A DNA stretch of 47,201 bases from Promethearchaeota archaeon (GTDB lineage Archaea; Asgardarchaeota; Lokiarchaeia; Sigynarchaeales; SOKP01), in contig WJIN01000084.1 of the NCBI GenBank assembly GCA_014730295.1, positions 1 to 47,201 on the forward strand. The letters are read 5' to 3'. Below, in pieces: positions 31,445 through 39,771 of the stretch. Made by a program: the position numbers and the translations under genes. The notes under the pieces were generated by a model that made no database searches, was not told the origin of the DNA, and worked only from the letters and a program-made list of their open reading frames with translations. Numbering within the stretch: position 1 is the stretch's first letter; each line of letters begins with the position of its first letter.

Positions 31445-32632
31445 ATGTCAGGAAAAACAGATAGAAAGTTAGATTCCTCTGGTAAACGTATGCTCGATTT
31501 TATTAAAAAGATATGTGATGAGGTGGGACCTCGTGTGGGAGGTTCGGAGGCGGAGGATCAAGCAGGAAATATAATTTATGAAGAAATGTCTACATTTTGC
31601 GATGAAATGGAAAAGCAAGAATTCGAATGCCATCCAGGTGGGTTTTTAGATTATATTTGGGTCACAGCTATTTTTTATATTATTGGAATGCTATTCTATT
31701 TTTTTATTCCAATACTCTCAGCGATTTTGATATTGCTGGGCATTTTAATCTATTTCGCTCAACAAGCCCTTACCTTAGAGATTATTGATTTCTTATTTCC
31801 AAGGGTTCAATCATTCCATGTAATAGGAAAAATAAAACCTAAAAATGAGGCGAAGAATTTGGTTTTACTTGGGGGACATCACGACTCTGCGTATGAATTT
31901 CCACTATTAAGCAAGTTGGGGGGATATTCAAGATATCTAATTATGTTAACACTGGTGATTTCTATTTTAAACATCATCTTGTCGTTGGTAAATTCTATTA
32001 TATCGGTACCACTATTAGATTATATTCAGATTGGATTATTTTTTATCGGAGTTCCGTTGATTCTCATTATTGCGGCATTTTTACGATCAAATAAAGGTGT
32101 ACTTGGAGCAAACGATAATTTAACGGCGGTTGCTGCCATATTAGAGATTGGGAAATATTTTGCGAAGGAAGAAAACCGTCTAGAGGAAACGGAACTATGG
32201 CTGGTAAGTTTTGCTGGAGAAGAACATATGCGTGGCTCGAAGAGATTCGTTTCTATGAATAAAGAAGAACTTGAACATCGAAATGCTACCCTATTTAATC
32301 TTGAATGTTTAAGCGGGGATACCTTCCTTTTGGCTACCGCGGAGAATCTCTTTTTTGCAACGCATTCGGAAAAAGTAGTTAAAATGGGGAAAAAAGCAGC
32401 CGACGACTTAGGTATTGACATAGAAGTCGGACCTCTAAAGTTTGCGGGAAGTGATTCTGCGAACTTTTCACGCAAAGGATTAGAGGCATCCACCTTATTT
32501 GGAAGAGTGAAAAAAGGGACTCCCGCCGATTGGCATACTATGAGAGATACTCCAGAGCGCTTAGATGGAGAGAGTATAGTAAAAGGAGCCGAAATCGCTC
32601 TTCATTACGTCGAATTGGTTGATCAGAGCTAA
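31445..32632 (+). CDS. M28-family metallopeptidase with internal membrane segments
   Basis: The 395-residue protein has M28 zinc-site motifs: LLGGHHDSAYEF (His and Asp), GANDNLTAVA (Asp), FAGEEHMRGSKRF (catalytic and ligand Glu) and PADWHTMRDT (late His). It differs from soluble aminopeptidases by two hydrophobic regions, at about residues 70-105 and 165-215, each long enough for two membrane helices. One lies before the first zinc ligand and the other between the HHD and AND motifs. It probably trims peptides or peptide-like compounds at the membrane. The ATG at 31445 is preceded by GAGGAT; an upstream in-frame TTG is less likely. It is divergent from the GTPase gene. Confidence 0.85.
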   Translation: MSGKTDRKLDSSGKRMLDFIKKICDEVGPRVGGSEAEDQAGNIIYEEMSTFCDEMEKQEFECHPGGFLDYIWVTAIFYIIGMLFYFFIPILSAILILLGILIYFAQQALTLEIIDFLFPRVQSFHVIGKIKPKNEAKNLVLLGGHHDSAYEFPLLSKLGGYSRYLIMLTLVISILNIILSLVNSIISVPLLDYIQIGLFFIGVPLILIIAAFLRSNKGVLGANDNLTAVAAILEIGKYFAKEENRLEETELWLVSFAGEEHMRGSKRFVSMNKEELEHRNATLFNLECLSGDTFLLATAENLFFATHSEKVVKMGKKAADDLGIDIEVGPLKFAGSDSANFSRKGLEASTLFGRVKKGTPADWHTMRDTPERLDGESIVKGAEIALHYVELVDQS

Positions 32633-32813
32633 ATATCATCATAAATCTATATCATTCTGCCCTAATTTTTTTTATTTTAGATCAATTAGACCTTAGTATT
32701 TTTACGAAAAAGTGAATATAATTGAATTTAATGGTATGATTATCAAATCTCATAAACAACTATTACGATTAAATTTTAATAGAATTGTGATTTATTTTAA
32801 ATAACTGAATTAA

Positions 32814-32825
32814 GAATATTTATTC
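32814..32825. promoter_or_regulatory. GAATATTTATTC dyad at the NifX-like promoter
   Basis: The site lies about 20 bases after a TATA-like TTATTTTAAATA (32792-32803), over the expected transcription start. It sits within a wider inverted repeat with arms CTGAAT (32805-32810) and ATTCAG (32822-32827). The NifX-like ATG follows at 32883 with a GAGGT ribosome binding site. Confidence 0.45.
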
Positions 32826-32882
32826 AGAATACCTTAAAATATATTAAAATACAATCTTAAAACGAGAGGTCAGATAACAAAA

Positions 32883-33347
32883 ATGACGATTATTGGAATT
32901 CCTTCCTTTGGAAGCGGTGGTCTAAATTCTAACCTAAATCCTCGATTTGGAAGATGTGCGGCATTTACTTTCGTCACAGTTGAAAATGGTGAAATTGAAA
33001 AGGTGAAAACAGTTCCTAATAATGCTGCAAATGCAATGGGAGGCGCAGGTATTCAAGCGGCTCAAATTATCGGTAATAATGGAGCATCAGCCGTAATTGT
33101 AGGTAATCTTGGACCGAATGCAGCCCAAGCATTAGGTTCTCTTAACTTGGATATTTATCAAGCACCTGCTCAACAAATAACTGTTAAAGAGGCGGTTGAA
33201 AAGTTCATTAAAGGAGAACTTCAAAATATCTCGGGAGCAAACGTCGGCGCTCATTATGGAATGGGCGGTGGTGGTCGAGGTATGGGTGGAGGAGGCGGTC
33301 GTGGAATGGGCGGAGGAATGGGAGGCGGACGTAGAAGAAATATGTAA
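32883..33347 (+). CDS. NifX/NifB-type dinitrogenase iron-molybdenum cofactor-like protein with Gly-rich tail
   Basis: Residues 1-110 have the NifX/NafY fold: GIPSFGSGGLNSNLNPRFGR, the FTFVTVENGEIEKVKTVPN strand pair, QIIGNNGASAVIVGNLGPNA and a closing YQAPAQQITVKEAVEKF. Related proteins bind Fe-Mo type or other Fe-S precursor clusters. The last roughly 30 residues are almost only Gly, Arg and Met (GMGGGGRGMGGGGGRGMGGG). This tail style is common in the family's anaerobic versions near MinD-type ATPases, and such ATPases follow here at 33598 and 34571. No nitrogenase genes are visible, so nitrogen fixation is not implied. A T tract after the stop suggests it is transcribed alone. Confidence 0.85.
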   Translation: MTIIGIPSFGSGGLNSNLNPRFGRCAAFTFVTVENGEIEKVKTVPNNAANAMGGAGIQAAQIIGNNGASAVIVGNLGPNAAQALGSLNLDIYQAPAQQITVKEAVEKFIKGELQNISGANVGAHYGMGGGGRGMGGGGGRGMGGGMGGGRRRNM

Positions 33348-33348
33348 C

Positions 33349-33356
33349 TTTTTTTT
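33349..33356 (+). terminator. T-tract terminator candidate after the NifX-like gene
   Basis: Eight T directly follow the stop codon by one base, and more T-rich runs follow to 33376. This is a plausible archaeal transcription end that separates the NifX-like gene from the MinD pair, which has its own promoter elements. Confidence 0.4.
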
Positions 33357-33517
33357 ATAATCCTTTTTAATTTTTATATATTAACACGGCTAAATAAACT
33401 GCTCTTAATGGATTTATTTCAGATCTAATTTTTTATTAAAACTGATTAATTACCAATTAGAAAGTATTAGGAATAACTTTTTATAGGATTAAAATTTACT
33501 TTAAATAGTTGGATAAA

Positions 33518-33529
33518 GAATAATTATTC
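33518..33529. promoter_or_regulatory. GAATAATTATTC dyad at the MinD-ferredoxin operon promoter
   Basis: This perfect 12-bp palindrome is identical to the one at 12520-12531. It starts about 10 bases after a TATA-like TTTAAATA (33500-33507), so a bound protein would sit over the expected transcription start. The first MinD-type ATG follows at 33598. Confidence 0.5.
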
Positions 33530-33546
33530 AAAATAAATAAAATAAC

Positions 33547-33565
33547 CAATGCTAATTTTGCATTG
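33547..33565. repeat. Leader inverted repeat before the MinD-type operon
   Basis: CAATGC (33547-33552) and GCATTG (33560-33565) are perfect 6-bp arms around a 7-base loop. It lies 33 bases before the ATG, inside the predicted leader. It could form an RNA hairpin or be a second protein-binding site next to the dyad at 33518. Confidence 0.35.
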
Positions 33566-33597
33566 AATTATTCACTTTAATACATGTTTATTAAAAT

Positions 33598-34569
33598 ATG
33601 GATGATAATATGCCAATAAAGGATAAACCTTTGGCTCAAAATGGATCTAAACGGATTTGTGTCACTGGAGGAAAGGGTGGAACGGGTAAAACATTGATTG
33701 CTGTGAATTTGGCAACAATGTTCAAGAATGAGGGAAAAAAGGTACTATTAGTTGATGGGGATGTTGAAAATCCCAATACATACCTTCTACTGAATGGGAA
33801 ATTAGAGAATAAAGAGAGTGTTCCTTTTTTCAAGCCAGTTATTAATGAGGAAAAGTGTTCAAAATGTGGATTATGTGCAAAAAATTGTGCCACGCATGCT
33901 CTGCTTCATGTAGAAGGGCAATATCCGATACCATTTTTGAATTTATGTTCAGGATGTAAGCTTTGTTATAAAATTTGTCCCGAGAATGCAATTGAAGAGG
34001 ATTATAAGGAGTTAGGATGGACTTATGAAACAAGAGTTAACGGAATGGATCTTTTGGTGGGAGAATTAAAACCTTCTGAAGCTCGCTCTGTAGGTATCGT
34101 AGAAGCTCTAATGAACAAAATTGACCAAAGGTTAAAAGAATACCCAGAAAGATATGACGTGATTGTAATGGATACGGCTCCAGGTGCTCATTGTGATGTA
34201 GAATTATTATTAGAAAAGGCAGAGAAAATAATTCCTGTAACTGAGCCTACGAGGTTTGGAGAATTGGATTTGATTAGAATAATCGAACTAATAAATCTTT
34301 TAAAAAAGGATTTCAGAGTGATTGTAAATAGATCTTCTCTATTAGGATTCAGAGAAGAATTTTTAGATAAGCTTGATGATCAAGATATACATATTTTGGG
34401 TGATATACCCTTGGATGATGAGATAGTGAAATCATACTGTCAAGGTGTACCTCTTATGGAAGAAAATGGCAAATTTGATACCGAAAGCGAAGGCTATAAG
34501 GCATTTCAGCAAATATTTATAAATCTACAAAATTGGTTAAATGATTCAAAAATGGAGGAAAGTATATAA
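33598..34569 (+). CDS. MinD-superfamily P-loop ATPase with inserted ferredoxin domain (first of pair)
   Basis: The 323-residue protein opens with KRICVTGGKGGTGKTLIAVN (deviant Walker A). Between the switch regions it carries two 4Fe-4S sites, CSKCGLCAKNC and CSGCKLCYKICP, around residues 84-125. The ATPase then resumes with VIVMDTAPGAHCDVELLLEK. This matches COG1149, the ferredoxin-containing relatives of Mrp and MinD. They are usually found as tandem pairs with NifX-like and DUF5320 proteins, as here, and presumably handle or deliver Fe-S clusters. The second copy starts one base after its stop. The operon promoter carries a GAAT-N4-ATTC dyad. Confidence 0.9.
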   Translation: MDDNMPIKDKPLAQNGSKRICVTGGKGGTGKTLIAVNLATMFKNEGKKVLLVDGDVENPNTYLLLNGKLENKESVPFFKPVINEEKCSKCGLCAKNCATHALLHVEGQYPIPFLNLCSGCKLCYKICPENAIEEDYKELGWTYETRVNGMDLLVGELKPSEARSVGIVEALMNKIDQRLKEYPERYDVIVMDTAPGAHCDVELLLEKAEKIIPVTEPTRFGELDLIRIIELINLLKKDFRVIVNRSSLLGFREEFLDKLDDQDIHILGDIPLDDEIVKSYCQGVPLMEENGKFDTESEGYKAFQQIFINLQNWLNDSKMEESI

Positions 34570-34570
34570 G

Positions 34571-35494
34571 ATGGATGCAAAAGCAGTAGGAATAATTTCG
34601 GGAAAGGGAGGAGTTGGAAAAACATCCTTGACCGCCTCACTCGCGAGTTTAGCGGAAAAGGATCCCAAAATAAGTCCTATGATTATGGATTGTGACGTAG
34701 ATGCCCCCAATTTGGCTTTGATATTACCATCTAAAAAGGATGCTAACATAAAAACGAAAGATACGTATACTACATTGAAGGCACGTTTTAATGAAGAAGA
34801 TTGCGTCCATTGTAAACAATGCATAGATGACCACTTTTGTGAATTTCACGCATTAAGCTGGGATGAAGAGAATGAAATCCCGATTATTGATTACTTGGCA
34901 TGCGAAGGATGTGGAGCGTGTAAAGTTCTATGTCCTGAACATGCGTTTGAAATTAATCCAGTAAAAAGCGGAGAGATTATTTCTTACAAAACCAAATTAG
35001 GACCTCAATTAGTATACGGAAAGACAGAATTAGGGAGCACGACCTCTGGGAAATTAGTATCAGAAAGCAAAGAATTTGCGAAAAATCTGGATATAAATAA
35101 AGAGCTTGATTTGACCATTATTGATGGCCCACCAGGTATTGGATGTCCCGTCATTGCCACAGTTTCTGGATTAGATTATGTGATAACAATATGTGAACCT
35201 ACTCCCTCTGGACTTCACGATGTAATACGGGCGATTGAAGTGGTTAAAGAATTTAATATTCCATTTGGAATAGTGATAAATAAAGCAGATTTAAAGAGTC
35301 CTTTCCAAGATGAGTTCAAGGAATTTATAGAAAATACAGGATATGATATTATAGGACGAATTCCATTTGATCTACAGATTGCTCACGCAATGGCACATGC
35401 TGAACCCGTTGTGGATTATGCTCCAACATCAGAAGCCAGTAAGGCAATTGGAGAGATTTACAAGAATCTAAAGAAAATTTTAATAGATTTATAA
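34571..35494 (+). CDS. MinD-superfamily P-loop ATPase with inserted ferredoxin domain (second of pair)
   Basis: The 307-residue protein has VGIISGKGGVGKTSLTASLA, then two Cys clusters: an unusual CVHCKQCIDDHFC (longer last spacing) and a standard CEGCGACKVLCP. The ATPase continues with LTIIDGPPGIGCPVIATVSG and VINKADL. I place the start at the ATG at 34571, directly after the stop of its partner, with GGAGG at 34554-34558. The irregular first cluster suggests the two subunits are not equivalent, so a heterodimer is likely. Function as in the preceding entry: Fe-S carrier or assembly ATPase; clients may include the Fe-S protein and Fwd-like enzyme just downstream. Confidence 0.9.
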   Translation: MDAKAVGIISGKGGVGKTSLTASLASLAEKDPKISPMIMDCDVDAPNLALILPSKKDANIKTKDTYTTLKARFNEEDCVHCKQCIDDHFCEFHALSWDEENEIPIIDYLACEGCGACKVLCPEHAFEINPVKSGEIISYKTKLGPQLVYGKTELGSTTSGKLVSESKEFAKNLDINKELDLTIIDGPPGIGCPVIATVSGLDYVITICEPTPSGLHDVIRAIEVVKEFNIPFGIVINKADLKSPFQDEFKEFIENTGYDIIGRIPFDLQIAHAMAHAEPVVDYAPTSEASKAIGEIYKNLKKILIDL

Positions 35495-35675
35495 ATTTTT
35501 TATATAACCAAAATCCATTATTTAAGTTCTTTAAGTAATGAGATAATGCGTTCGGCTTTATAAATTTATAAACAATAATATAAAGAATTAATAGAATTGG
35601 GAATTTACTTCAAGTAGATAAGATCTAATCTTTATAATATTAATTAGGTGATAAAATATTCCGCCTCAAAATTTT

Positions 35676-36146
35676 ATGGAAATTTATAATTTTTTACCCC
35701 AGACAAATTGTAAAAAATGCGGTAAAGATACATGCATGGCATTCGCTCTTGAATTATTAAAAGGAAATGTGAAGATTGCGGATTGTACCCCTTTAGTCGA
35801 AGAGGAAAAATATTCAGAAAAGCTTAAAAATTTAAAAAATTTAATCGGAGATGAAGAGGGAAAACAAAAAGAGCTTCGCATCAATGTAGATGAGGAAGAG
35901 TGTGACGGATGTGGAATATGTGTGACAGTGTGTCCGGTTAATGCCCGTTATTGTTATTCCACCCTCAGTGGAAAAGCTCCAGATTTTCCTCCCGATGAAC
36001 ATCAATTGTTTGTTGTTAAAGGTGGGAAATGTGAGCTTTTAAATCTTGAACATTGTAGAAGGGTAGCTGCAGAGGGAAGAGAACGGGAATGTCGAGTGTG
36101 CGAAACTTATTGTCCTCGAGAAGCCGTCAAAATTGAATATGTTTAA
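35676..36146 (+). CDS. Multi-cluster Fe-S protein (PF04060-type plus ferredoxin sites) heading the Fwd-like operon
   Basis: The 156-residue protein has an N-terminal LPQTNCKKCGKDTCMAFALE and a later Cys (IADC), matching the four-Cys Fe-S domain of acetyl-CoA synthase and Rnf proteins. A ferredoxin site, CDGCGICVTVCP, follows, and then a C-terminal set of five Cys ending CRVCETYCP. It could pass electrons to the dehydrogenase subunits encoded next. Standard start is the ATG at 35676. However, AGGTGAT (35646-35652) is perfectly spaced for an in-frame ATT at 35658, which would add six residues. It precedes the FwdB-like gene by about 50 bases. I do not assign a subunit letter. Confidence 0.75.
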   Translation: MEIYNFLPQTNCKKCGKDTCMAFALELLKGNVKIADCTPLVEEEKYSEKLKNLKNLIGDEEGKQKELRINVDEEECDGCGICVTVCPVNARYCYSTLSGKAPDFPPDEHQLFVVKGGKCELLNLEHCRRVAAEGRERECRVCETYCPREAVKIEYV

Positions 36147-36195
36147 TTATTTACTCATTCTTACTGATTAAAATAATAATAAAAATGTGAATGAA

Positions 36196-37503
36196 ATGAA
36201 AAAAATAACTTGCACTGGATGTAGCCTTTTATGTGATGATATTATTATCGAGGAGGGAAAGGAAGTTGAAGAACTCATCGGAGCATGTTTAAAGGGTCAA
36301 GATAGACTTGATCAAGTTCATTCTGAAAATAGGATCTTAAAACCTCAAATAAGAAAAGGGGAGGAATTAAAGGAGGCAAATTGGAATGAAGCATTAGAAA
36401 GAACAATTGAACTCATAAATAAAGCACAAAGACCTCTTTTATATGGATTTTCAACTGTGTCTTGTGAAGCACAAGTAAAAGCAATCAAATTAGCAAAAAA
36501 AATAGATGGATTTATTGACTCAAACTCCACGATCTGCCAAGGCAAGACCTTTAATGCCGCAAAAGAAACAGGTTTGACTACATGCACATTGACAGAAGTA
36601 ATTAATAAAAGCGATATCATTGTTCTCTGGGGATTTAACGCCGTAGAATCAATCCCGCGTTTACTAAATAAAGTTCTTTTTTCCAGAGGGAAATTCCGGA
36701 TGACCGGGAGGGAAATTAAAACGTTAATTGTCATTGATCCGATTAAAACCGCCTCGTTTAATGTTATGGGTCCAAGAGATATCGCCATACGTATCAATCC
36801 AGATGAAGATATAAAATTAATTAGGAAATTAAGCGATATTTGCTGCGAAGACACACAAATACCGGATGAAGGTATAGCTGGTATTGATAAAGATGATCTA
36901 GAGAGATTATTAACAAATCTGACAAATTCCGAATATATTGCCATTTTTGTTGGACAAGGTCTTTTAAAACTCCAAAATGGTTCAGATCCTTTAAAAGAAC
37001 TAATACAATTAGTTGATGTTATAAACTCCCGCAACGAAAAAGGTAGAGCATCTCTCATCGCCGCTGGCGGCCATTACAATATGATAGGATTCGATCATGT
37101 AGCTTTAGCATCTGAAGGAAAAAACCACAGTCTCCAATTTAAGAACAATGAACTCATAGATATTGAAGAAAACATCATTTCTAAAATAAAAAAACAAGAT
37201 TTTGATTTATCTATCATAGTCGGGACAGATCCGATTGCTCATTTGCCGTTTGAATTGAGTAAAAAACTGGCTGCTAAACCAATCATTTTAATTGATTACT
37301 CCAAATCTGCTACCTATTTCGTATCAGATGTGGTACTTCCTACGGCAATTACCGGGATAGAAAGTGGAGGTACAGCATTTAGACTGGATAATGTTCCTAT
37401 TCCTCTTAATAAATTTCTTGAACCACCCGAAGATATTTATTCAGATGAGGAACTCATAGATAAAATACTAATTGCCTTAGATAATAGGAAGGAGGGAATT
37501 TAA
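36196..37503 (+). CDS. fwdB: Formylmethanofuran dehydrogenase subunit B-like (FwdB/FmdB)
   Basis: The 435-residue protein binds a 4Fe-4S cluster through Cys6, Cys9, Cys13 and Cys31 (MKKITCTGCSLLCDD). It carries SNSTICQGKTFNAAK, where Cys114 is the expected Mo or W ligand, and TTCTLTEVINKSDIIVLWGF, the FwdB pattern. FwdB is the molybdopterin subunit that interconverts CO2 and formate before transfer to a C1 carrier. The operon continues with D and A homologues, and a multi-cluster Fe-S protein gene precedes it. The ATG at 36196 is used; a GTG nine bases upstream is possible. No SeCys codon is seen at the ligand position. Confidence 0.85.
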   Translation: MKKITCTGCSLLCDDIIIEEGKEVEELIGACLKGQDRLDQVHSENRILKPQIRKGEELKEANWNEALERTIELINKAQRPLLYGFSTVSCEAQVKAIKLAKKIDGFIDSNSTICQGKTFNAAKETGLTTCTLTEVINKSDIIVLWGFNAVESIPRLLNKVLFSRGKFRMTGREIKTLIVIDPIKTASFNVMGPRDIAIRINPDEDIKLIRKLSDICCEDTQIPDEGIAGIDKDDLERLLTNLTNSEYIAIFVGQGLLKLQNGSDPLKELIQLVDVINSRNEKGRASLIAAGGHYNMIGFDHVALASEGKNHSLQFKNNELIDIEENIISKIKKQDFDLSIIVGTDPIAHLPFELSKKLAAKPIILIDYSKSATYFVSDVVLPTAITGIESGGTAFRLDNVPIPLNKFLEPPEDIYSDEELIDKILIALDNRKEGI

Positions 37504-37504
37504 A

Positions 37505-37882
37505 ATGGAATTAAAACTAAATCCCGTCAGAATGATTGATTTTGACGAGGCCAAAGAATTTGCATTAGGTAATATTGATAATATGGAAGAGAAAATGGCG
37601 ATAGCATTCATTAATCCCAATGACTTTGAAGAGATGTATTTGACACCCAGCTTAAAACTCCATATCTCAAATGAAAACGGAGAAATCATTGTACAATTTA
37701 AACAAGATGAAAATGTACCCACAGGAACGATATTGATGCCTGTTTCAATTTGGACTAATCAGCTAACAGGGGTAAAGGACGATGAACTGTTGAACAAGAA
37801 TATCCCAGTTGAAGTTGAGGCTTCAAGAGACCAAACTACCAAATTAACTGAAATTCTTAAAAAAATTAAGGAGGGAAAATAA
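37505..37882 (+). CDS. fwdD: Formylmethanofuran dehydrogenase subunit D-like (FwdD/FmdD)
   Basis: The 125-residue protein is of usual FwdD length and has the late molybdopterin-dinucleotide-binding beta barrel: YLTPSLKLHISNENGEIIVQ, GTILMPVSIWTNQLTG and a C-terminal helix. FwdD completes the cofactor pocket that FwdB begins. It starts two bases after the FwdB stop (TAAAATG) and its own stop lies 3 bases before the FwdA start, so the three genes form one operon with tight coupling and GGAGGG ribosome binding sites. Confidence 0.85.
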   Translation: MELKLNPVRMIDFDEAKEFALGNIDNMEEKMAIAFINPNDFEEMYLTPSLKLHISNENGEIIVQFKQDENVPTGTILMPVSIWTNQLTGVKDDELLNKNIPVEVEASRDQTTKLTEILKKIKEGK

Positions 37883-37885
37883 AAA

Positions 37886-39556
37886 ATGACCGACACAGAA
37901 AAGCTGATTGTAAAAAATGGTCTTGTGTACGATCCTCTGAATGATATTGAGGGAGAAAATAAGGATATCTTAATAGAAGATGGACTCATCGTAGAGAACT
38001 TCTCATCTCAAAATGATGTGAAAGAAATCGATGTTTCTGGCAAAACTGTTATACCTGCCGCCCTCGATATCCATTCGCATATAGGCTCTCAACAAGTTAA
38101 TTGGGCAAGACTTCTTGGTTCTAAAAACAAAATATTTATTAATACTTGGAAGAGACTTACATTAGAAACGATCGCAAGAGATTATATTTCAAACGGATAT
38201 ACGTTTGTATTAGATGCGAATGTATATCCATCCCTTTCTAGGCAAGCTATTCTTAATTTTTCTCACCTTCCCGTATTAGACACTGGAATGTTGCTTAATG
38301 TGAGCAATCTTTGGGCTTTAGAAGATGAATACCAGAGAGGAAAAATTGAAGAATTGTCATATTTTTTGTCTGATTTATTATCCACATGTAAAGGATTTGG
38401 ATTTAAGGTATATAACCCATTTGAAGCAGAAACATGGAATTTTAAAATATTAAGAGAAAATATTGAACAAAAGGGGAAATTATATAATTTTACTCCTTTG
38501 GACGTCTATAAAGCTTTAACTAATGCGAATGAAGTTCTAAAACTCCCCCATTCTCTACATGCGCATATTGAAGGATATGAAGATAAGGTGGGAATGAATA
38601 ATTTGAAAATTATATTGGATAACATCGATTTTGAGTCTATTAAAAAAGAACAAAAAAACCCAATGGAACGAGATCAAGTGATACACCTCGCTCATGCAAA
38701 TGCTTATGGTCTAGAAGGAGATACCTCTGAACTTATTGCAATTTTGAATAGTAATAACGATATGGATCTCGATCTGGGGATGATTGGATTTGATGAGATT
38801 AATCCAATAATAACTTCTGACAGACGCTTAGCAACCAGGTTGATGGAGGGGCAAGAAAATTATTATAAAGTCATTCGTTCTGCTAATGAATTTGAAGGAG
38901 ATTCCTTTGTAGGACTTCGAAAATTTGATAAAGATGATCCAACCCATTGTACATTATGGGCAAATGCCATTGAATTGGCTTTAAATCTTAAAAATAAATG
39001 GCAAGTTCAGCTTAGTTTCAATTATCCACATTATTCCCATATAAATAATCTCCCCACTTTTGCGAGCCTGCTTATGAGCCACTCAATGCGACAAGACTTT
39101 ATGAAAGATATGAATGATGGATTTCTTAAGCAAACCCCATTAAATGGAAATGAGAAGATAATAAATTTTAATGAGTTTATTATCATCACGCGAGCCAGTC
39201 CTGCGAAATCTCTTGGATTTGCTAAGATTAAAGGCTCTTTGGCTCCAGGAGCAGATGGTGATCTCAATATTTTAAATGTGGATATGAATCAGATAGATCC
39301 TTCTAAGGATTATGATCAACTTGAAAACGCTCTGAGAGATATAGAATATACTATTAAAAATGGTCAGATTATTAAAAAAGGAAATAAAATTGATTTAGAA
39401 CGCAAGGGAAAAATTTTTTGGACAGAAGGAATGGTAGATAAAAACACACGCCTAGAATTTATGAAAAAGAAAAAGATCTTTTACCAAAAATATTATTCTA
39501 TTTTTTATGAATCTCTTGAGAATTCAGTTAAAGAGAAATTTCTTAGAAAAATCTAA
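37886..39556 (+). CDS. fwdA: Formylmethanofuran dehydrogenase subunit A-like amidohydrolase (FwdA/FmdA) with altered metal-site motif
   Basis: The 556-residue protein has the FwdA N-terminal barrel start (KNGLVYDPLNDIEGENKDI) and metal-site motifs: His63-x-His65 in LDIHSHIG, Lys174 (carboxylated in the family) in GFKVYNP, His225/His227 in SLHAHIEG, and His267/His270 in IHLAHANAYG. The position of the family aspartate, normally in a TDHPN motif, reads LSFNYPHYS (Asn379, Tyr380), so the acidic ligand is missing. RASPAKSLGF near the C-terminus is retained. FwdA joins formate and the C1 carrier amine. The change may shift substrate or activity. No FwdC gene follows; the next gene is an MFS transporter 215 bases away. 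Confidence 0.85.
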   Translation: MTDTEKLIVKNGLVYDPLNDIEGENKDILIEDGLIVENFSSQNDVKEIDVSGKTVIPAALDIHSHIGSQQVNWARLLGSKNKIFINTWKRLTLETIARDYISNGYTFVLDANVYPSLSRQAILNFSHLPVLDTGMLLNVSNLWALEDEYQRGKIEELSYFLSDLLSTCKGFGFKVYNPFEAETWNFKILRENIEQKGKLYNFTPLDVYKALTNANEVLKLPHSLHAHIEGYEDKVGMNNLKIILDNIDFESIKKEQKNPMERDQVIHLAHANAYGLEGDTSELIAILNSNNDMDLDLGMIGFDEINPIITSDRRLATRLMEGQENYYKVIRSANEFEGDSFVGLRKFDKDDPTHCTLWANAIELALNLKNKWQVQLSFNYPHYSHINNLPTFASLLMSHSMRQDFMKDMNDGFLKQTPLNGNEKIINFNEFIIITRASPAKSLGFAKIKGSLAPGADGDLNILNVDMNQIDPSKDYDQLENALRDIEYTIKNGQIIKKGNKIDLERKGKIFWTEGMVDKNTRLEFMKKKKIFYQKYYSIFYESLENSVKEKFLRKI

Positions 39557-39771
39557 GCTTTTTTATCACTATTATCTTATTATTTTTACATATATTTAAT
39601 AGACTTTCATTTAAAATTTTAGATCTTCTACTTTACTTTAATTCAAATCCCGATTTAAAACTCATTAGCTATTTTTAAATTTATAAATTCGATAATCACG
39701 ACTTAATATACTATATAACTATTTATAGAATTAGATCATAATAGAAAATAATTAAAATTTGATGAATTGTT

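Noticed and set aside
32883..33347. NifX-like protein as evidence for nitrogen fixation
   Set aside because: No nifH, nifD, nifK, nifE or nifN is visible; NifX-like proteins are common in non-fixing anaerobes.
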